Positions 1-6,972 are shown, numbered from the stretch's first letter. The stretch is 41,390 nucleotides of DNA from Desulfuromonadaceae bacterium (GCA_019429445.1 JAHYIW010000024.1:1-41390), one strand, 5' to 3'. The notes: generated by a model not told the origin, from the sequence alone. Translations and numbers: made by a program.

Positions 1-59
1 TTACACTTGGTGAATTGCCTGAACCGGTGGTCACCCACAGATTCTGCGGATGAATCGGA

Positions 60-620
60 TTACTCTAGCTGTTTAATTCCTTTGTATGTCTCAATAGGAG
101 TTGTTTTTTCTAAAGCGTCCCTTACTTTTTGAATGTCAGTCTCAACGACTTTGTATCCTGCGTGACTATAAGCAATATTCCCATATTTGTAAAAACCTAT
201 CAGTATAACATTTCCTTCATCGCCATATAAATAAAGCGCTTCAATATTTTTATCTATACTTTCAATTTCAACCTTCCCTTCAAGTTCTCTAATAGATGAT
301 GGATATTTGTTTTCTAAAGAATAGTATTCTTCAATCTTTCTTCTTAAACTCTCAACAGTATGTAACGCTAAATTTTCTCTTTTCTCTAAAAGACTTCTCC
401 TTACTGACGACAAATCATTAAGTGCCTCATTCGAAATTTCTGTATTTGAATTTTCAGTATGTATTTTTTCGAGTAAAATTTCCGCTTTTTCAAGCTGGTT
501 ATTTGCGATAAGAACCCTTGCACTATTCAGTCTATTTCTTGCTTCTTTGTCAGTGTTATCACAAGAACAGATTGTAATAAAAAACAACAATGAAACTATA
601 AAAGCAAAAATTTTCCTCAT
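60..620 (-). CDS. Putative exported lipoprotein, function unknown
   Basis: A 186-aa protein with an N-terminal hydrophobic segment ending in a lipobox-like site (residues about 5-20, ICSC), so it is probably a lipid-anchored envelope protein. Residues about 25-75 are helical and charged, with a TPR-like feel (LIANNQLEKAEILLEKI). Residues about 85-115 (LRRKIEEYYSLENKYPSSI) resemble the segment after the N-terminal helix in type II secretion pseudopilins, but no pilin cleavage site is present, so this may be only a local likeness. The start is supported by GGGAGA located 4 nt before ATG. The gene is clearly more AT-rich than the nqr and aro genes, which suggests recent acquisition. I do not recognise the family. 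Confidence 0.6.
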   Translation of the reverse strand: MRKIFAFIVSLLFFITICSCDNTDKEARNRLNSARVLIANNQLEKAEILLEKIHTENSNTEISNEALNDLSSVRRSLLEKRENLALHTVESLRRKIEEYYSLENKYPSSIRELEGKVEIESIDKNIEALYLYGDEGNVILIGFYKYGNIAYSHAGYKVVETDIQKVRDALEKTTPIETYKGIKQLE

Positions 621-670
621 GTTTTCTCCCAGTTTTTTTATTCATATTCGGTTAGTTTCTTACTGATAGA

Positions 671-687
671 TTTATTTATTTATTTTT
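671..687. repeat. (TTTA)n tetranucleotide run
   Basis: Four TTTA units followed by a short T run lie in the AT-rich intergenic DNA upstream of the lipoprotein gene. Nothing else is recognisable between 621 and 745. Confidence 0.5.
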
Positions 688-745
688 CATCCAACCATTC
701 ATCAACCGCACGAGCGACAGTTATAATGGTCACAGGTGGCAGTTA

Positions 746-979
746 CTATAGCTCTACATCATCAATATAAATAGAGGCGTCGCTGTTATCATCGTAGGGG
801 ATGTTTATGACCACAACCTTGCCTGACTCAGTAGTAACTTGTAGCCGCATTCTCTTAGGTGGTGGGCTGGTGCCGTCACCAATAAACTCGTGGATTAGGT
901 TCTTGCCACTAATTTCACCGTAGTGGGTATCAAGCAACTTCCCATTAACAAGAGGGAGTGAAATTTCAAGATTTTTCAT
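746..979 (-). CDS. Small hypothetical protein (77 aa)
   Basis: A short acidic protein with alternating hydrophobic strands (LQVTTESGKVVVINIPY) and an acidic tail (DNSDASIYIDDVEL). It has no signal peptide or membrane segment and would be cytosolic if made. A GGAT element lies 5 nt before the ATG, a weak ribosome binding site. The next landmark upstream is a transposase-end-like motif at 997-1016, so the gene may have been carried with mobile DNA. I do not recognise it. Confidence 0.45.
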   Translation of the reverse strand: MKNLEISLPLVNGKLLDTHYGEISGKNLIHEFIGDGTSPPPKRMRLQVTTESGKVVVINIPYDDNSDASIYIDDVEL

Positions 980-996
980 AATTCATCCAAGGAGTT

Positions 997-1016
997 CCGG
1001 GGACATTTATTTAACT
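997..1016 (+). repeat. REP-like transposase-end motif (solo copy)
   Basis: The sequence CCGGGGACATTTATTTAACT resembles, in the same orientation, the GGGGGACGTAGTTAA motif at the left end of the intact Y1 transposase (1460-1475). Its reverse complement resembles the TTAACAACGTCCCC repeats at that transposase's right side (2489-2560). It probably marks an old or minimal end of a related element. The stretch 980-1516 contains no intact gene: it holds this motif, a hairpin at 1081-1120, a transposase remnant at 1297-1407 and the left end of the next element. Confidence 0.45.
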
Positions 1017-1080
1017 CTCCGCCCATCCAAAACAAACCGAGACGCCAGCGTAGCTGATATTTTGACATTTAGAGCCAACA

Positions 1081-1120
1081 AAAAAGCCGCACTGTTGTTT
1101 ATCAACAGCAAGCACGGCTT
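1081..1120 (-). terminator. Terminator-like hairpin reading leftward
   Basis: On the minus strand, AAGCCG pairs with CGGCTT and an inner CTGTTG pairs with CAACAG around a 5-nt loop, followed at once by a T run. The stem has unpaired bases between its inner and outer parts. It could end transcripts entering from the right. The 63-codon open frame that spans it (1011-1202) is therefore unlikely to be a gene. Confidence 0.4.
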
Positions 1121-1296
1121 CAATCTTTCCTCCAGATCCCAACCCATTGCACACCCTCAACCGATTAATGTTCACACACCCTAATCCATTCCCGCCCGTC
1201 ACTCAAGAAAAATATCAACAAAATAACCTCCCCAGTGAATCTCACAAAAGGAAATCAATGGGCTTCCAAGATTGAAAGATTCGGATAATCTTTTGC

Positions 1297-1407
1297 ATGG
1301 CTGGTAAATCCCGCCTTCATTTTCCCGGCGCACTTTATCACGGCATGCAGTTTGGCAGTGGCAAGAACGATTTCGATCCCGATAGCGATTTCGATTTGGA
1401 CACATAA
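1297..1407 (+). pseudogene. N-terminal remnant of a REP-associated (Y1) transposase
   Basis: A 36-codon frame begins MAGKSRLHFPGALYHGMQ, which matches the conserved N-terminus of REP-associated tyrosine transposases (compare PRTARIDIPGLLQHVM in the intact copy just downstream). After about 18 residues the match stops and the frame runs into a degenerate 6-bp repeat (GATTTC, GATCCC, GATAGC, GATTTC at 1369-1397). It then reaches a stop at 1405. No HFH or catalytic tyrosine region remains, so this is a truncated copy. The start has no good ribosome binding site. The identification rests only on the N-terminal motif. Confidence 0.6.
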
Positions 1408-1459
1408 AACCAAAGGCAGCAAATATGGTGGAGTCTGGCTACCAAGTTGTCAATAAAAA

Positions 1460-1489
1460 AGGGGGACGTAGTTAAGTTGGTTGACTTAA
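1460..1489 (+). repeat. Left end motif and hairpin of the intact Y1 transposase
   Basis: AGGGGGACGTAGTTAA at 1460-1475 is an imperfect inverted copy of TTAACAACGTCCCCCT, which follows the transposase gene. Overlapping it is a hairpin: TTAAGT (1472-1477), loop TGGTTG, ACTTAA (1484-1489). Y1/HUH transposases recognise hairpins at their element ends, so this is a plausible recognition site. The distance to the gene start (about 28 nt) fits. Confidence 0.55.
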
Positions 1490-1516
1490 TTGCTTCCCAG
1501 TGCTATCCTCCCATTC

Positions 1517-2503
1517 ATGCCAAGAACAGCCCGTATTGATATCCCCGGCCTTCTCCAACATGTGATGGTGCGCGGCATCGAAAAGCGAAACATTTTTCTC
1601 GGTGACGATGACAAAGCACTGTTTGTTGAACGCTTGTCGAAGTTGCTTATCGCAACCGGAACCGAATGTCTTGCCTGGGCGCTGATGTCCAATCACTTCC
1701 ACTTACTCCTTCGCCCCCAGTCGACCAAACTTTCCCTATTCATGCGGCGCTTGTTGACAGGCTATGCCGTGGTCTTCAATCGTCGCCATCAACGAAGCGG
1801 GCACCTCTTTCAAAATCGCTACAAATCAATTGTTTGCGAGGAAGACGCCTATCTTCTTGAGCTTGTTCGCTATATTCACCTCAATCCCCTGCGGGTCGGC
1901 CTGGCTGAATCCATCGACGAGCTGGATTCATACCGATGGTCTGGACATGGTGTCATTATGGGTCATGCAGAATTTGCGGGACAGAACGCAGATGAGCTCC
2001 TCCAGATGTTCGACAGTAAAAAGGGACGCGCCCGGAAACAGTATCGAACTTTTATCGAGGACGGAATAAATCAGGGAAAAAGAGACGAATTGGTTGGTGG
2101 CGGATTGCGTCGATCCCTTAAACTGTCAGGCTCAAAAGAGCCGGAAGCATACGATGAAAGAATTCTCGGGAGCGGAAACTTTGTGGAACAACTGCAGCTG
2201 ATGACGGAAACCACCGACATCGCACTTGGCCGCGTATCACTGGAAGAAATTATCAGCGCCATTGCGCCAATATTTTCAATCGAACCGGCATCCTTGTGGC
2301 AAGGGGGGAAACGAAAAGAGGTGTCCGCTGCCAGGGGCGCATTATGCTATGTTGCTGTCGTTAAAATGGGGATGAGCGGCGCGGCGGTTGCGAGAATGTT
2401 GAACATCAGTCGCGCCGGAGTCAGTCTGGCCGCGCGAAGGGGCGAAGAGATCTATCAGCGGAGCCGGAACTTACAGGCCGTTGTTTCTGGTTTACAAAGT
2501 TAA
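1517..2503 (+). CDS. REP-associated tyrosine (Y1/HUH) transposase with C-terminal helix-turn-helix
   Basis: A 328-aa single-strand DNA nuclease/transposase of the IS200/RAYT type. The Y1 domain (residues about 5-130) has MSNHFHLLL with the HUH pair H60 and H62, and the catalytic tyrosine Y119 in the typical YIHLNPLRVGL context. The ATG at 1517 is chosen over an upstream in-frame start at 1490 because the family begins MPRTARIDIPG. The C-terminal part (about 225-325) ends in a helix-turn-helix like those of DnaA domain IV or other DNA-binding tails (GAAVARMLNISRAGVSLAAR). All catalytic residues are present, so it may be active. The stop codon lies inside the first unit of a 36-bp tandem repeat. 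Inverted end motifs lie on both sides, and a decayed relative lies just upstream. Confidence 0.9.
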   Translation: MPRTARIDIPGLLQHVMVRGIEKRNIFLGDDDKALFVERLSKLLIATGTECLAWALMSNHFHLLLRPQSTKLSLFMRRLLTGYAVVFNRRHQRSGHLFQNRYKSIVCEEDAYLLELVRYIHLNPLRVGLAESIDELDSYRWSGHGVIMGHAEFAGQNADELLQMFDSKKGRARKQYRTFIEDGINQGKRDELVGGGLRRSLKLSGSKEPEAYDERILGSGNFVEQLQLMTETTDIALGRVSLEEIISAIAPIFSIEPASLWQGGKRKEVSAARGALCYVAVVKMGMSGAAVARMLNISRAGVSLAARRGEEIYQRSRNLQAVVSGLQS

Positions 2504-2560
2504 CAACGTCCCCCTAATGTTCGTGGTTTACAAAGTTAACAACGTCCCCCTAATGTTCGT
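2489..2560 (-). repeat. 36-bp direct tandem repeat at transposase right end
   Basis: Two identical 36-bp units (2489-2524 and 2525-2560) begin GGTTTACAAAGTTAACAACG and end CCTAATGTTCGT. Each carries CGTCCCCC, the inverse of the GGGGGACG motif at the left end (1460). The transposase stop codon (2501-2503) is in the first unit. The second unit looks like a duplication of the right-end recognition sequence. Confidence 0.8.
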
Positions 2561-2600
2561 TGTTTGAAATATGCAGGGGGCCCCCTATTGATCTTCTCAA

Positions 2601-2858
2601 TTATTTCCAGAGTTCCTCATCAACCCGCTCGAAAACAGCCGTGTTGCGCTTGAACTCATCTTCATTCTCCTGGCTCCAGGTCCCGGCAAGGTGGTCGAGA
2701 TCGCTGTAGGTCGCGCAACGCTTACGTTTTTCCAGACCCAACGATTTTCGCAGCAGATGCAAAGTCACGGCATTGACGCTGGATCCTTCCTGGCTAGCGC
2801 GCTCCTTCAGGGCTTGGGCCATCTGTTCGTCGATACCGCGCAAAGTCATGTTGGCCAT
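2601..2858 (-). CDS. VapB/FitA-type ribbon-helix-helix antitoxin
   Basis: An 85-aa protein beginning MANMTLRGIDEQMAQALKER, a ribbon-helix-helix N-terminus of the FitA/Arc kind (residues 3-45, SVNAVTLHLLRKSLGL). The acidic, tryptophan-containing tail (residues about 50-85, ending ERVDEELWK) is likely to wrap the toxin. The start at 2858 is preferred over a longer frame because AAGGAG stands 6 nt before this ATG. It should neutralise the PIN toxin encoded 10 bp upstream and repress the shared promoter. The antitoxin comes second in this operon, the reverse of the usual order. Confidence 0.8.
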   Translation of the reverse strand: MANMTLRGIDEQMAQALKERASQEGSSVNAVTLHLLRKSLGLEKRKRCATYSDLDHLAGTWSQENEDEFKRNTAVFERVDEELWK

Positions 2859-2868
2859 GACGGTCTCC

Positions 2869-3264
2869 TTATTGGTTTTCGACCAGCAGCAGGCTGTCGA
2901 TGGATCGAAAATGTTCATCCAGGGTAGCGAGCGCTAGTCCGTGTCGCAGCGAGGTCGCCGCTATCCACAGGTCATTGGACGGAATCGGTCGCCCTTTTTC
3001 ACGCAGAGCACGAAAAATCTCGGCGTAGAATTCAGCTGTCTCTTCGTCGATGGCCAGCACCTTGACGCGGGGAGAATCCAGAAACTGGTCGAGCTCTCGA
3101 CGATTTTCCGCTTCGCGGCTCCCGCAACGAAAGCCAGCCAGTAACTCGCCGAGTACGACCGTGCTCACGCCGATATATTCCGCCTGACGAAACCGGGTCA
3201 AAACCGATTCCTGCTTCCGTTTGAAAGCCACGTAGAAGTTGGTATCAATCAGGATCTGCTGCAT
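2869..3264 (-). CDS. vapC: PIN-domain toxin, VapC/FitB type
   Basis: A 131-aa PIN ribonuclease. The four acidic metal ligands are visible: D7 (LIDTN), E40 (VLGELLAG), D98 (IPSNDLWIAA) and D116 (TLDEHF), so it should be catalytically competent. VapC-family toxins cleave tRNA or rRNA in the cytosol and are held inactive by a VapB/FitA partner, here the gene 10 bp downstream. The length is normal for the family. A promoter with TTGACC, a 17-bp spacer and TACAAT lies just upstream (3342-3314), followed by an imperfect inverted repeat that could be the operator. Confidence 0.9.
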   Translation of the reverse strand: MQQILIDTNFYVAFKRKQESVLTRFRQAEYIGVSTVVLGELLAGFRCGSREAENRRELDQFLDSPRVKVLAIDEETAEFYAEIFRALREKGRPIPSNDLWIAATSLRHGLALATLDEHFRSIDSLLLVENQ

Positions 3265-3284
3265 AGCTACTCCCTCGTCTCACG

Positions 3285-3342
3285 CCACCACAACGTGATG
3301 GCAATCTGGAATCATTGTATAACGGCACCAGCTACCGGTCAA
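3285..3342 (-). promoter_or_regulatory. Promoter and candidate operator of the toxin-antitoxin pair
   Basis: Reading leftward: -35 TTGACC (3342-3337), 17-bp spacer, -10 TACAAT (3319-3314). An imperfect palindrome follows at 3301-3285 (CCATCAC GTT GTGGTGG, 6 of 7 pairs), between the -10 box and the vapC start. This is where a VapB-VapC complex would be expected to bind for autorepression. Confidence 0.55.
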
Positions 3343-3379
3343 TGGGGTTATTGAGAAGGATGGTTTTCAAAGAGGGGGG

Positions 3380-3391
3380 CCGGGGACAGTA
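3380..3391 (+). repeat. GGGGACA-type motif, possible decayed transposase end
   Basis: CCGGGGACAGTA, preceded by a run of G, resembles the end motifs at 997 and 1460. It is the third copy in this orientation within 2.4 kb. No transposase gene is attached. The stretch 3265-3687 otherwise holds only the toxin-antitoxin promoter, an orphan 47-codon frame at 3457-3600 and the nqr promoter region. Confidence 0.3.
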
Positions 3392-3456
3392 CATCAGACT
3401 CGAAAAGATCTTTCTCTTGCCTTGCAGTTTCTGGAAATAAATTAAACGAACTATTC

Positions 3457-3600
3457 ATGATAGGCTGGTTTCTCCTCACCTGTCACGCGGTGATCGAAGG
3501 TACCCTGATCTTCGTCGCCATCGGCGGCAACGGCTGGCAAATGCTCGGCATCCAGGTGGTGCTGGCGCGCTTCTGGCGCTGGCCAACGAAGCATGATTAA
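3457..3600 (+). pseudogene. Orphan 47-codon frame with a hydrophobic segment, probable gene remnant
   Basis: The frame reads MIGWFLLTCH, continues with a hydrophobic stretch (VIEGTLIFVAIGGNGWQML) and ends ARFWRWPTKHD before a stop at 3598. Its base composition matches the coding DNA of nqr rather than the AT-rich left edge. The frame stays open upstream of the ATG to about 3380. No ribosome binding site is seen. It may be the tail of a membrane-protein gene cut by the rearrangements to its left, or a small membrane peptide. I do not recognise a family. Confidence 0.25.
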
Positions 3601-3611
3601 CACCTGTCCGG

Positions 3612-3640
3612 TTGCCGTCAGCCTCAGTTAAGGGTAAACT
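3612..3640 (+). promoter_or_regulatory. Candidate sigma-70 promoter for the nqr operon
   Basis: TTGCCG (3612-3617), a 17-bp spacer and TAAACT (3635-3640) each match the consensus at 4 of 6 positions. The position, about 48 nt before nqrA, is suitable. It is only a weak match. Confidence 0.3.
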
Positions 3641-3655
3641 GTGGTTGAATATGCC

Positions 3656-3691
3656 ATGACATCTGCTCACAACCAACGACGTAATCGATGA
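3656..3691 (+). CDS. Possible 11-aa leader peptide overlapping the nqrA start
   Basis: An ATG at 3656 opens an 11-codon frame (MTSAHNQRRNR) whose TGA overlaps the nqrA ATG as ATGA. nqrA itself has no clear ribosome binding site, so translational coupling from this leader is possible. The evidence is only the arrangement, and the leader's own ribosome binding site is also poor. Confidence 0.2.
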   Translation: MTSAHNQRRNR

Positions 3692-5049
3692 AAAATTGTA
3701 CCCACATCAACAGCCCTAAGGGCTACCAGCTGGCCATCTCCGGCGCACCGGCCACCACGGTGGAGCCTCTCGAAAAACCGGCAACGGTTGCATTGCTGCC
3801 AACCGCCATCCCCTTTATCAAGCCACGTCTCAAAGTCAAAGAGGGTGAGCGGGTCAAGATCGGCAGCGTGCTGATTGAGGACAAGCGCAATCCGGATGTC
3901 CGTTTCCTTTCCCCTGGTGGCGGCACGGTGGACGCGATCCGCTTCGGTCCGCGCCGGGCAATCGAAGCGATCATCATCAAGCTTGACACCACCGAGGAGC
4001 GGATTGATTTCCCCCCCTGCGACAGTGCGCAACTCGACCACCTTGATCGCCCGCTGCTGGTCCGGGCGTTGCTCGACGGCGGCGTCTGGCCGTTGCTGCG
4101 CGAACTGCCGTGGCGCGACTACCCACAGCCCGACAGCATCCCCCCGGCGATCGTTGTCACTCTCGGCAGCGACGAACCGTTTCAACCTGACCCCGCCATC
4201 TACCTGACAGGGCATGAAGAGGACTTCGCTTTCGGTCTGCACATCCTCCGGCGGCTAACTGACGGGCCGGTACATGTGGCTGCCCGCGCCAACAGCGCGG
4301 TGACGCAACTGCTCGCCGGGACCGTCAACCTGACCTGGAGTGGCCTCTATCCGGCGGGCGACCCCGGCACCCTGCTCTACCGTCTGAAAGAGGATGCCAG
4401 CGAGAACCGCTGCTGGTATATCGCCGGGCACGACCTGCTGCTGATCGCGGCATTGCTGCGCACGGGACACTACCCCATCGACCGGCTGGTCTCGGTCGCG
4501 GGATCGGGAGTCGCGCACCCCGGCCATCTGCGTACCCGCCTCGGAGCGCCGCTGGCCGACCTGGCCGTGACCACCTCAACCGAAAGCGCCAGCTTGCGCT
4601 GGATCCAGGGAGGACTGCTGACCGGCACCCGGAGCGAGCCGCAATCGCATCTGGGCCTCTATGCCACCGCCCTCAACCTGCTGCCGGAGGGGGACAGCAA
4701 GGGCGAGCTGTTCGGCCTCTTCCTTCCCGGCTACCGCAAACCGAGCTACTCGCGGGCCTTTCTGTCGGCACTCCATCGCCAGCCACTGTCAACCGACTGC
4801 AATAAACATGGCGGCGAGCGCGCCTGCATCGCCTGCGGCTATTGTTCGCGGGTCTGTGCCGTCGACATCCTGCCGCACTTTACCTACAAGGCACTTCACG
4901 CCGACGCAGTCGAAGAAGCCCTTGAGCACGGCCTGCTCGATTGTGTTGAATGCGGGTTGTGCTCCTACGTCTGTCCGGCCAAGATAGAGCTCGTGCAAAC
5001 GTTCAAAACCGCCAAACGTGACTATCTCAAGGAACAGGGGCAACGATGA
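3688..5049 (+). CDS. nqrA: Na+-translocating NADH:quinone reductase subunit A, with two 4Fe-4S motifs
   Basis: A 453-aa cytosolic subunit of the Nqr complex, homologous to RnfC. The N-terminal part (residues 30-85) has the barrel-sandwich-like PTAIPFIKPRLKVKEGERV and SPGGGTV region, and the middle has the family's Rossmann-like and SLBB-like stretch. The C-terminus is unusual. It has two complete four-cysteine motifs, C380-C383-C386-C390 and C419-C422-C425-C429, as in RnfC and ferredoxins; the well-studied Vibrio NqrA lacks these cysteines. It is nevertheless Nqr and not Rnf, because it heads an nqrBCDEF set including a flavin- and NADH-binding NqrF. The stop overlaps nqrB by 4 bp (ATGA). Confidence 0.92.
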   Translation: MKNCTHINSPKGYQLAISGAPATTVEPLEKPATVALLPTAIPFIKPRLKVKEGERVKIGSVLIEDKRNPDVRFLSPGGGTVDAIRFGPRRAIEAIIIKLDTTEERIDFPPCDSAQLDHLDRPLLVRALLDGGVWPLLRELPWRDYPQPDSIPPAIVVTLGSDEPFQPDPAIYLTGHEEDFAFGLHILRRLTDGPVHVAARANSAVTQLLAGTVNLTWSGLYPAGDPGTLLYRLKEDASENRCWYIAGHDLLLIAALLRTGHYPIDRLVSVAGSGVAHPGHLRTRLGAPLADLAVTTSTESASLRWIQGGLLTGTRSEPQSHLGLYATALNLLPEGDSKGELFGLFLPGYRKPSYSRAFLSALHRQPLSTDCNKHGGERACIACGYCSRVCAVDILPHFTYKALHADAVEEALEHGLLDCVECGLCSYVCPAKIELVQTFKTAKRDYLKEQGQR

Positions 5050-6227
5050 AATGGCTTGAGCTGTTCTTCGACCGGACGCGGAAGCATTTCGAGGCAGGGG
5101 GGCGCCTGGCGCGTTTCTGGCCGTTCTACGAAAGTATCGAGACGGTCTTTTACGCCCCGGCCAGCGTCACTCGCTTCGCCCCGAATATCCGCGACTATCT
5201 CGACACCAAGCGCTTCATGATGCTGGTCATCCTCGCGCTGCTCCCCCACTATCTGTTCGGCATCTACAATGTCGGCTATCAGTCCCAACTCGCCGCCGGG
5301 CTGTCGACCGAACTCCTGCCGGTGGCACTCAACGGCCTGAAGACCGCGCTGCCGATCATCGCCGTGGTCTTCCTCTGTGGCTTCGGCTGGGAGGTGGTCT
5401 TCACCACCATCCGCAAACATGAGATGAGCGAGGGGGTGCTGGTTACCTGCGCCCTTTTTCCCCTCACCCTGCCACCGACGATTCCGCTCTGGCAGGCGGC
5501 GCTCGGCATCTCGTTCGGTGTGGTGATCGGCAAGGAGATTTTTGGGGGCACCGGACGCAACTTCCTTAATCCGGCGCTGACCGGGCGGGCGTTCCTCTAC
5601 TTTGCCTACCCGGTGCAGAACTCCGGCGACGCCATCTGGGTCGCCAAGGTCGCGGGACCGGCGACCGTCGACAGTATCACCAGTGCCACGCCGCTGGCAC
5701 TGGCGGCGACCGCCGAGCGCGGCAGTGATCTCCACGCCGCCTTTGTCGACCATGGGTACAGCGCCATCAAGCTGCTCTTGGGCCTCTACCCCGGCACCAT
5801 CGGCGGCACTGCAACCTTGTTAAGTATCGCCGGAGCGATCTTCCTGATCGTCCTCGGGCTCGCCAGCGCACGAATTATTCTCGGCTGCGTCGGCGGCCTG
5901 CTGGTTACCGGATTCCTGTTCAACCTCGCCGCCGGAGCTGGAACCCCCGTTTACTATACCCTCCCCGCCTATCAGCATCTGCTGATGGGCGGGAGCATGT
6001 TCGCCTTCGCCTACATGGCAACCGATCCGGTGTCAGCGACCCACATGCCTGCGGCGAAATGGGTTTACGGATTCTGCATCGGCGCGCTGACGGTGCTGAT
6101 CCGGGTGATGAATCCGGCGTTTCCCGAAGGGATCGGCATGGCGATCCTGTTCATGAATCTCTTCGCGCCGCTCTTCGATCAGCTCGAAATCAGGTGGCAA
6201 CTGCGTAAACGGGTGACGAATGTCTAG
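5046..6227 (+). CDS. nqrB: Na+-translocating NADH:quinone reductase subunit B
   Basis: A 393-aa polytopic inner-membrane subunit. It carries the covalent FMN site: T215 in the TSATPLAL motif, equivalent to the SGAT threonine of Vibrio NqrB. Many hydrophobic helices run from about residue 58 to 385. Conserved stretches include GGTGRNFLNPALTGRAFL (about 167-184) and MATDPVSATHMP. NqrB forms the Na+ channel and binds FMN and riboflavin. The FMN transferase ApbE needed for flavin attachment is not in this window. The gene overlaps nqrA by 4 bp and nqrC by 8 bp, so the operon is tightly coupled. Confidence 0.95.
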   Translation: MKWLELFFDRTRKHFEAGGRLARFWPFYESIETVFYAPASVTRFAPNIRDYLDTKRFMMLVILALLPHYLFGIYNVGYQSQLAAGLSTELLPVALNGLKTALPIIAVVFLCGFGWEVVFTTIRKHEMSEGVLVTCALFPLTLPPTIPLWQAALGISFGVVIGKEIFGGTGRNFLNPALTGRAFLYFAYPVQNSGDAIWVAKVAGPATVDSITSATPLALAATAERGSDLHAAFVDHGYSAIKLLLGLYPGTIGGTATLLSIAGAIFLIVLGLASARIILGCVGGLLVTGFLFNLAAGAGTPVYYTLPAYQHLLMGGSMFAFAYMATDPVSATHMPAAKWVYGFCIGALTVLIRVMNPAFPEGIGMAILFMNLFAPLFDQLEIRWQLRKRVTNV

Positions 6228-6972
6228 CAACATCAGAACGCTGCTGATCGCGACGCTGCTCGGCGTCGTCTGCACCGTCCTGCTGACCGGCGTATCGGCC
6301 GGACTCCAGGAGCGTCAGGCGCGTAACGCCCTGATCGATCGCTACAGCAACCTGCTGCGCTCGGTCAATCTGCTCGACGAGGGGCGAGACTACCGTGGCA
6401 GCGAAATCGAAGCCCTCTATCAGGAAAATATCCACCGCTACTGGGTCAATAATCAGGGCGAGCTGGTTCCGGAGTCGATGCGGGGCGAGAGTGATGTACC
6501 GCTCTACCTTTACCTCCGGGACAATCGCATTGCGTCCTATATCGTCCCGATCAACAGCCGCGGCCTGTGGGGCCGGATTCACGGTTATCTGGCGATCGAG
6601 AAGGATGGTTCAACCATCGCCGGGTTTACAGTTTACAAGCATGTCGAGACGCCGGGGCTCGGCGGCGAGATTGAAAAAGAATGGTTCCGCAAAAACTGGG
6701 TCGGTAAAAAGATTGTCGATGTCGCTGGCAACTTCGTCTCGATCACCATCGCCAAGGGGAGCGTCCCGCCGGATCTGCCGGCGACGCGTCGCAGCCACAT
6801 GGTTGACGGCATCTCCGGGGCAACGATGACCGGGCGCTTTATGACCGACGACATCAGGAGTATCTTGCAAAACTATGAACCGGTGTCGATCCGTTTCCGG
6901 GGCAACCGGGTGGCCGTACCATCCGACCCGACCGGAAGTGACAACAAAAAAGAAGGGGAGGCCAAACGATGA
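6220..6972 (+). CDS. nqrC: Na+-translocating NADH:quinone reductase subunit C
   Basis: A 250-aa subunit anchored by one N-terminal membrane helix (residues 7-27) with a periplasmic FMN-binding domain. The covalent FMN attachment threonine is T202 in [24 protein letters not shown] (about 139-152) is the usual RnfG/NqrC signature. It receives electrons on the way to NqrB in the sodium pump. The length is normal. It starts inside the end of nqrB and ends in an ATGA overlap with nqrD. Confidence 0.95.
   Translation: MSSNIRTLLIATLLGVVCTVLLTGVSAGLQERQARNALIDRYSNLLRSVNLLDEGRDYRGSEIEALYQENIHRYWVNNQGELVPESMRGESDVPLYLYLRDNRIASYIVPINSRGLWGRIHGYLAIEKDGSTIAGFTVYKHVETPGLGGEIEKEWFRKNWVGKKIVDVAGNFVSITIAKGSVPPDLPATRRSHMVDGISGATMTGRFMTDDIRSILQNYEPVSIRFRGNRVAVPSDPTGSDNKKEGEAKR

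Noticed and set aside
1-59. Possible end of a gene at the left edge (minus-strand stop at 1-3)
   Set aside because: The frame meets a stop after about ten codons, so nothing can be supported.
1011-1202. 63-codon minus-strand frame beginning MTGGNGLGCVN
   Set aside because: It spans a terminator-like hairpin with a T run, has no ribosome binding site and no recognisable family.
1199-1405. 68-codon minus-strand frame, Arg- and Asn-rich
   Set aside because: Its Arg/Asn/Asp repeat comes from the degenerate GATNNC array read backwards, and it covers the transposase remnant on the other strand.
1-1500. Integron-like cassette array of small genes
   Set aside because: No attC-type paired core sites are seen between the genes, and no integrase is present.
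2575-2586. AGGGGGCCCCCT palindrome as the vapB terminator
   Set aside because: It is a spacerless 12-bp palindrome with no T run after it in either direction; it may be a protein site or chance.
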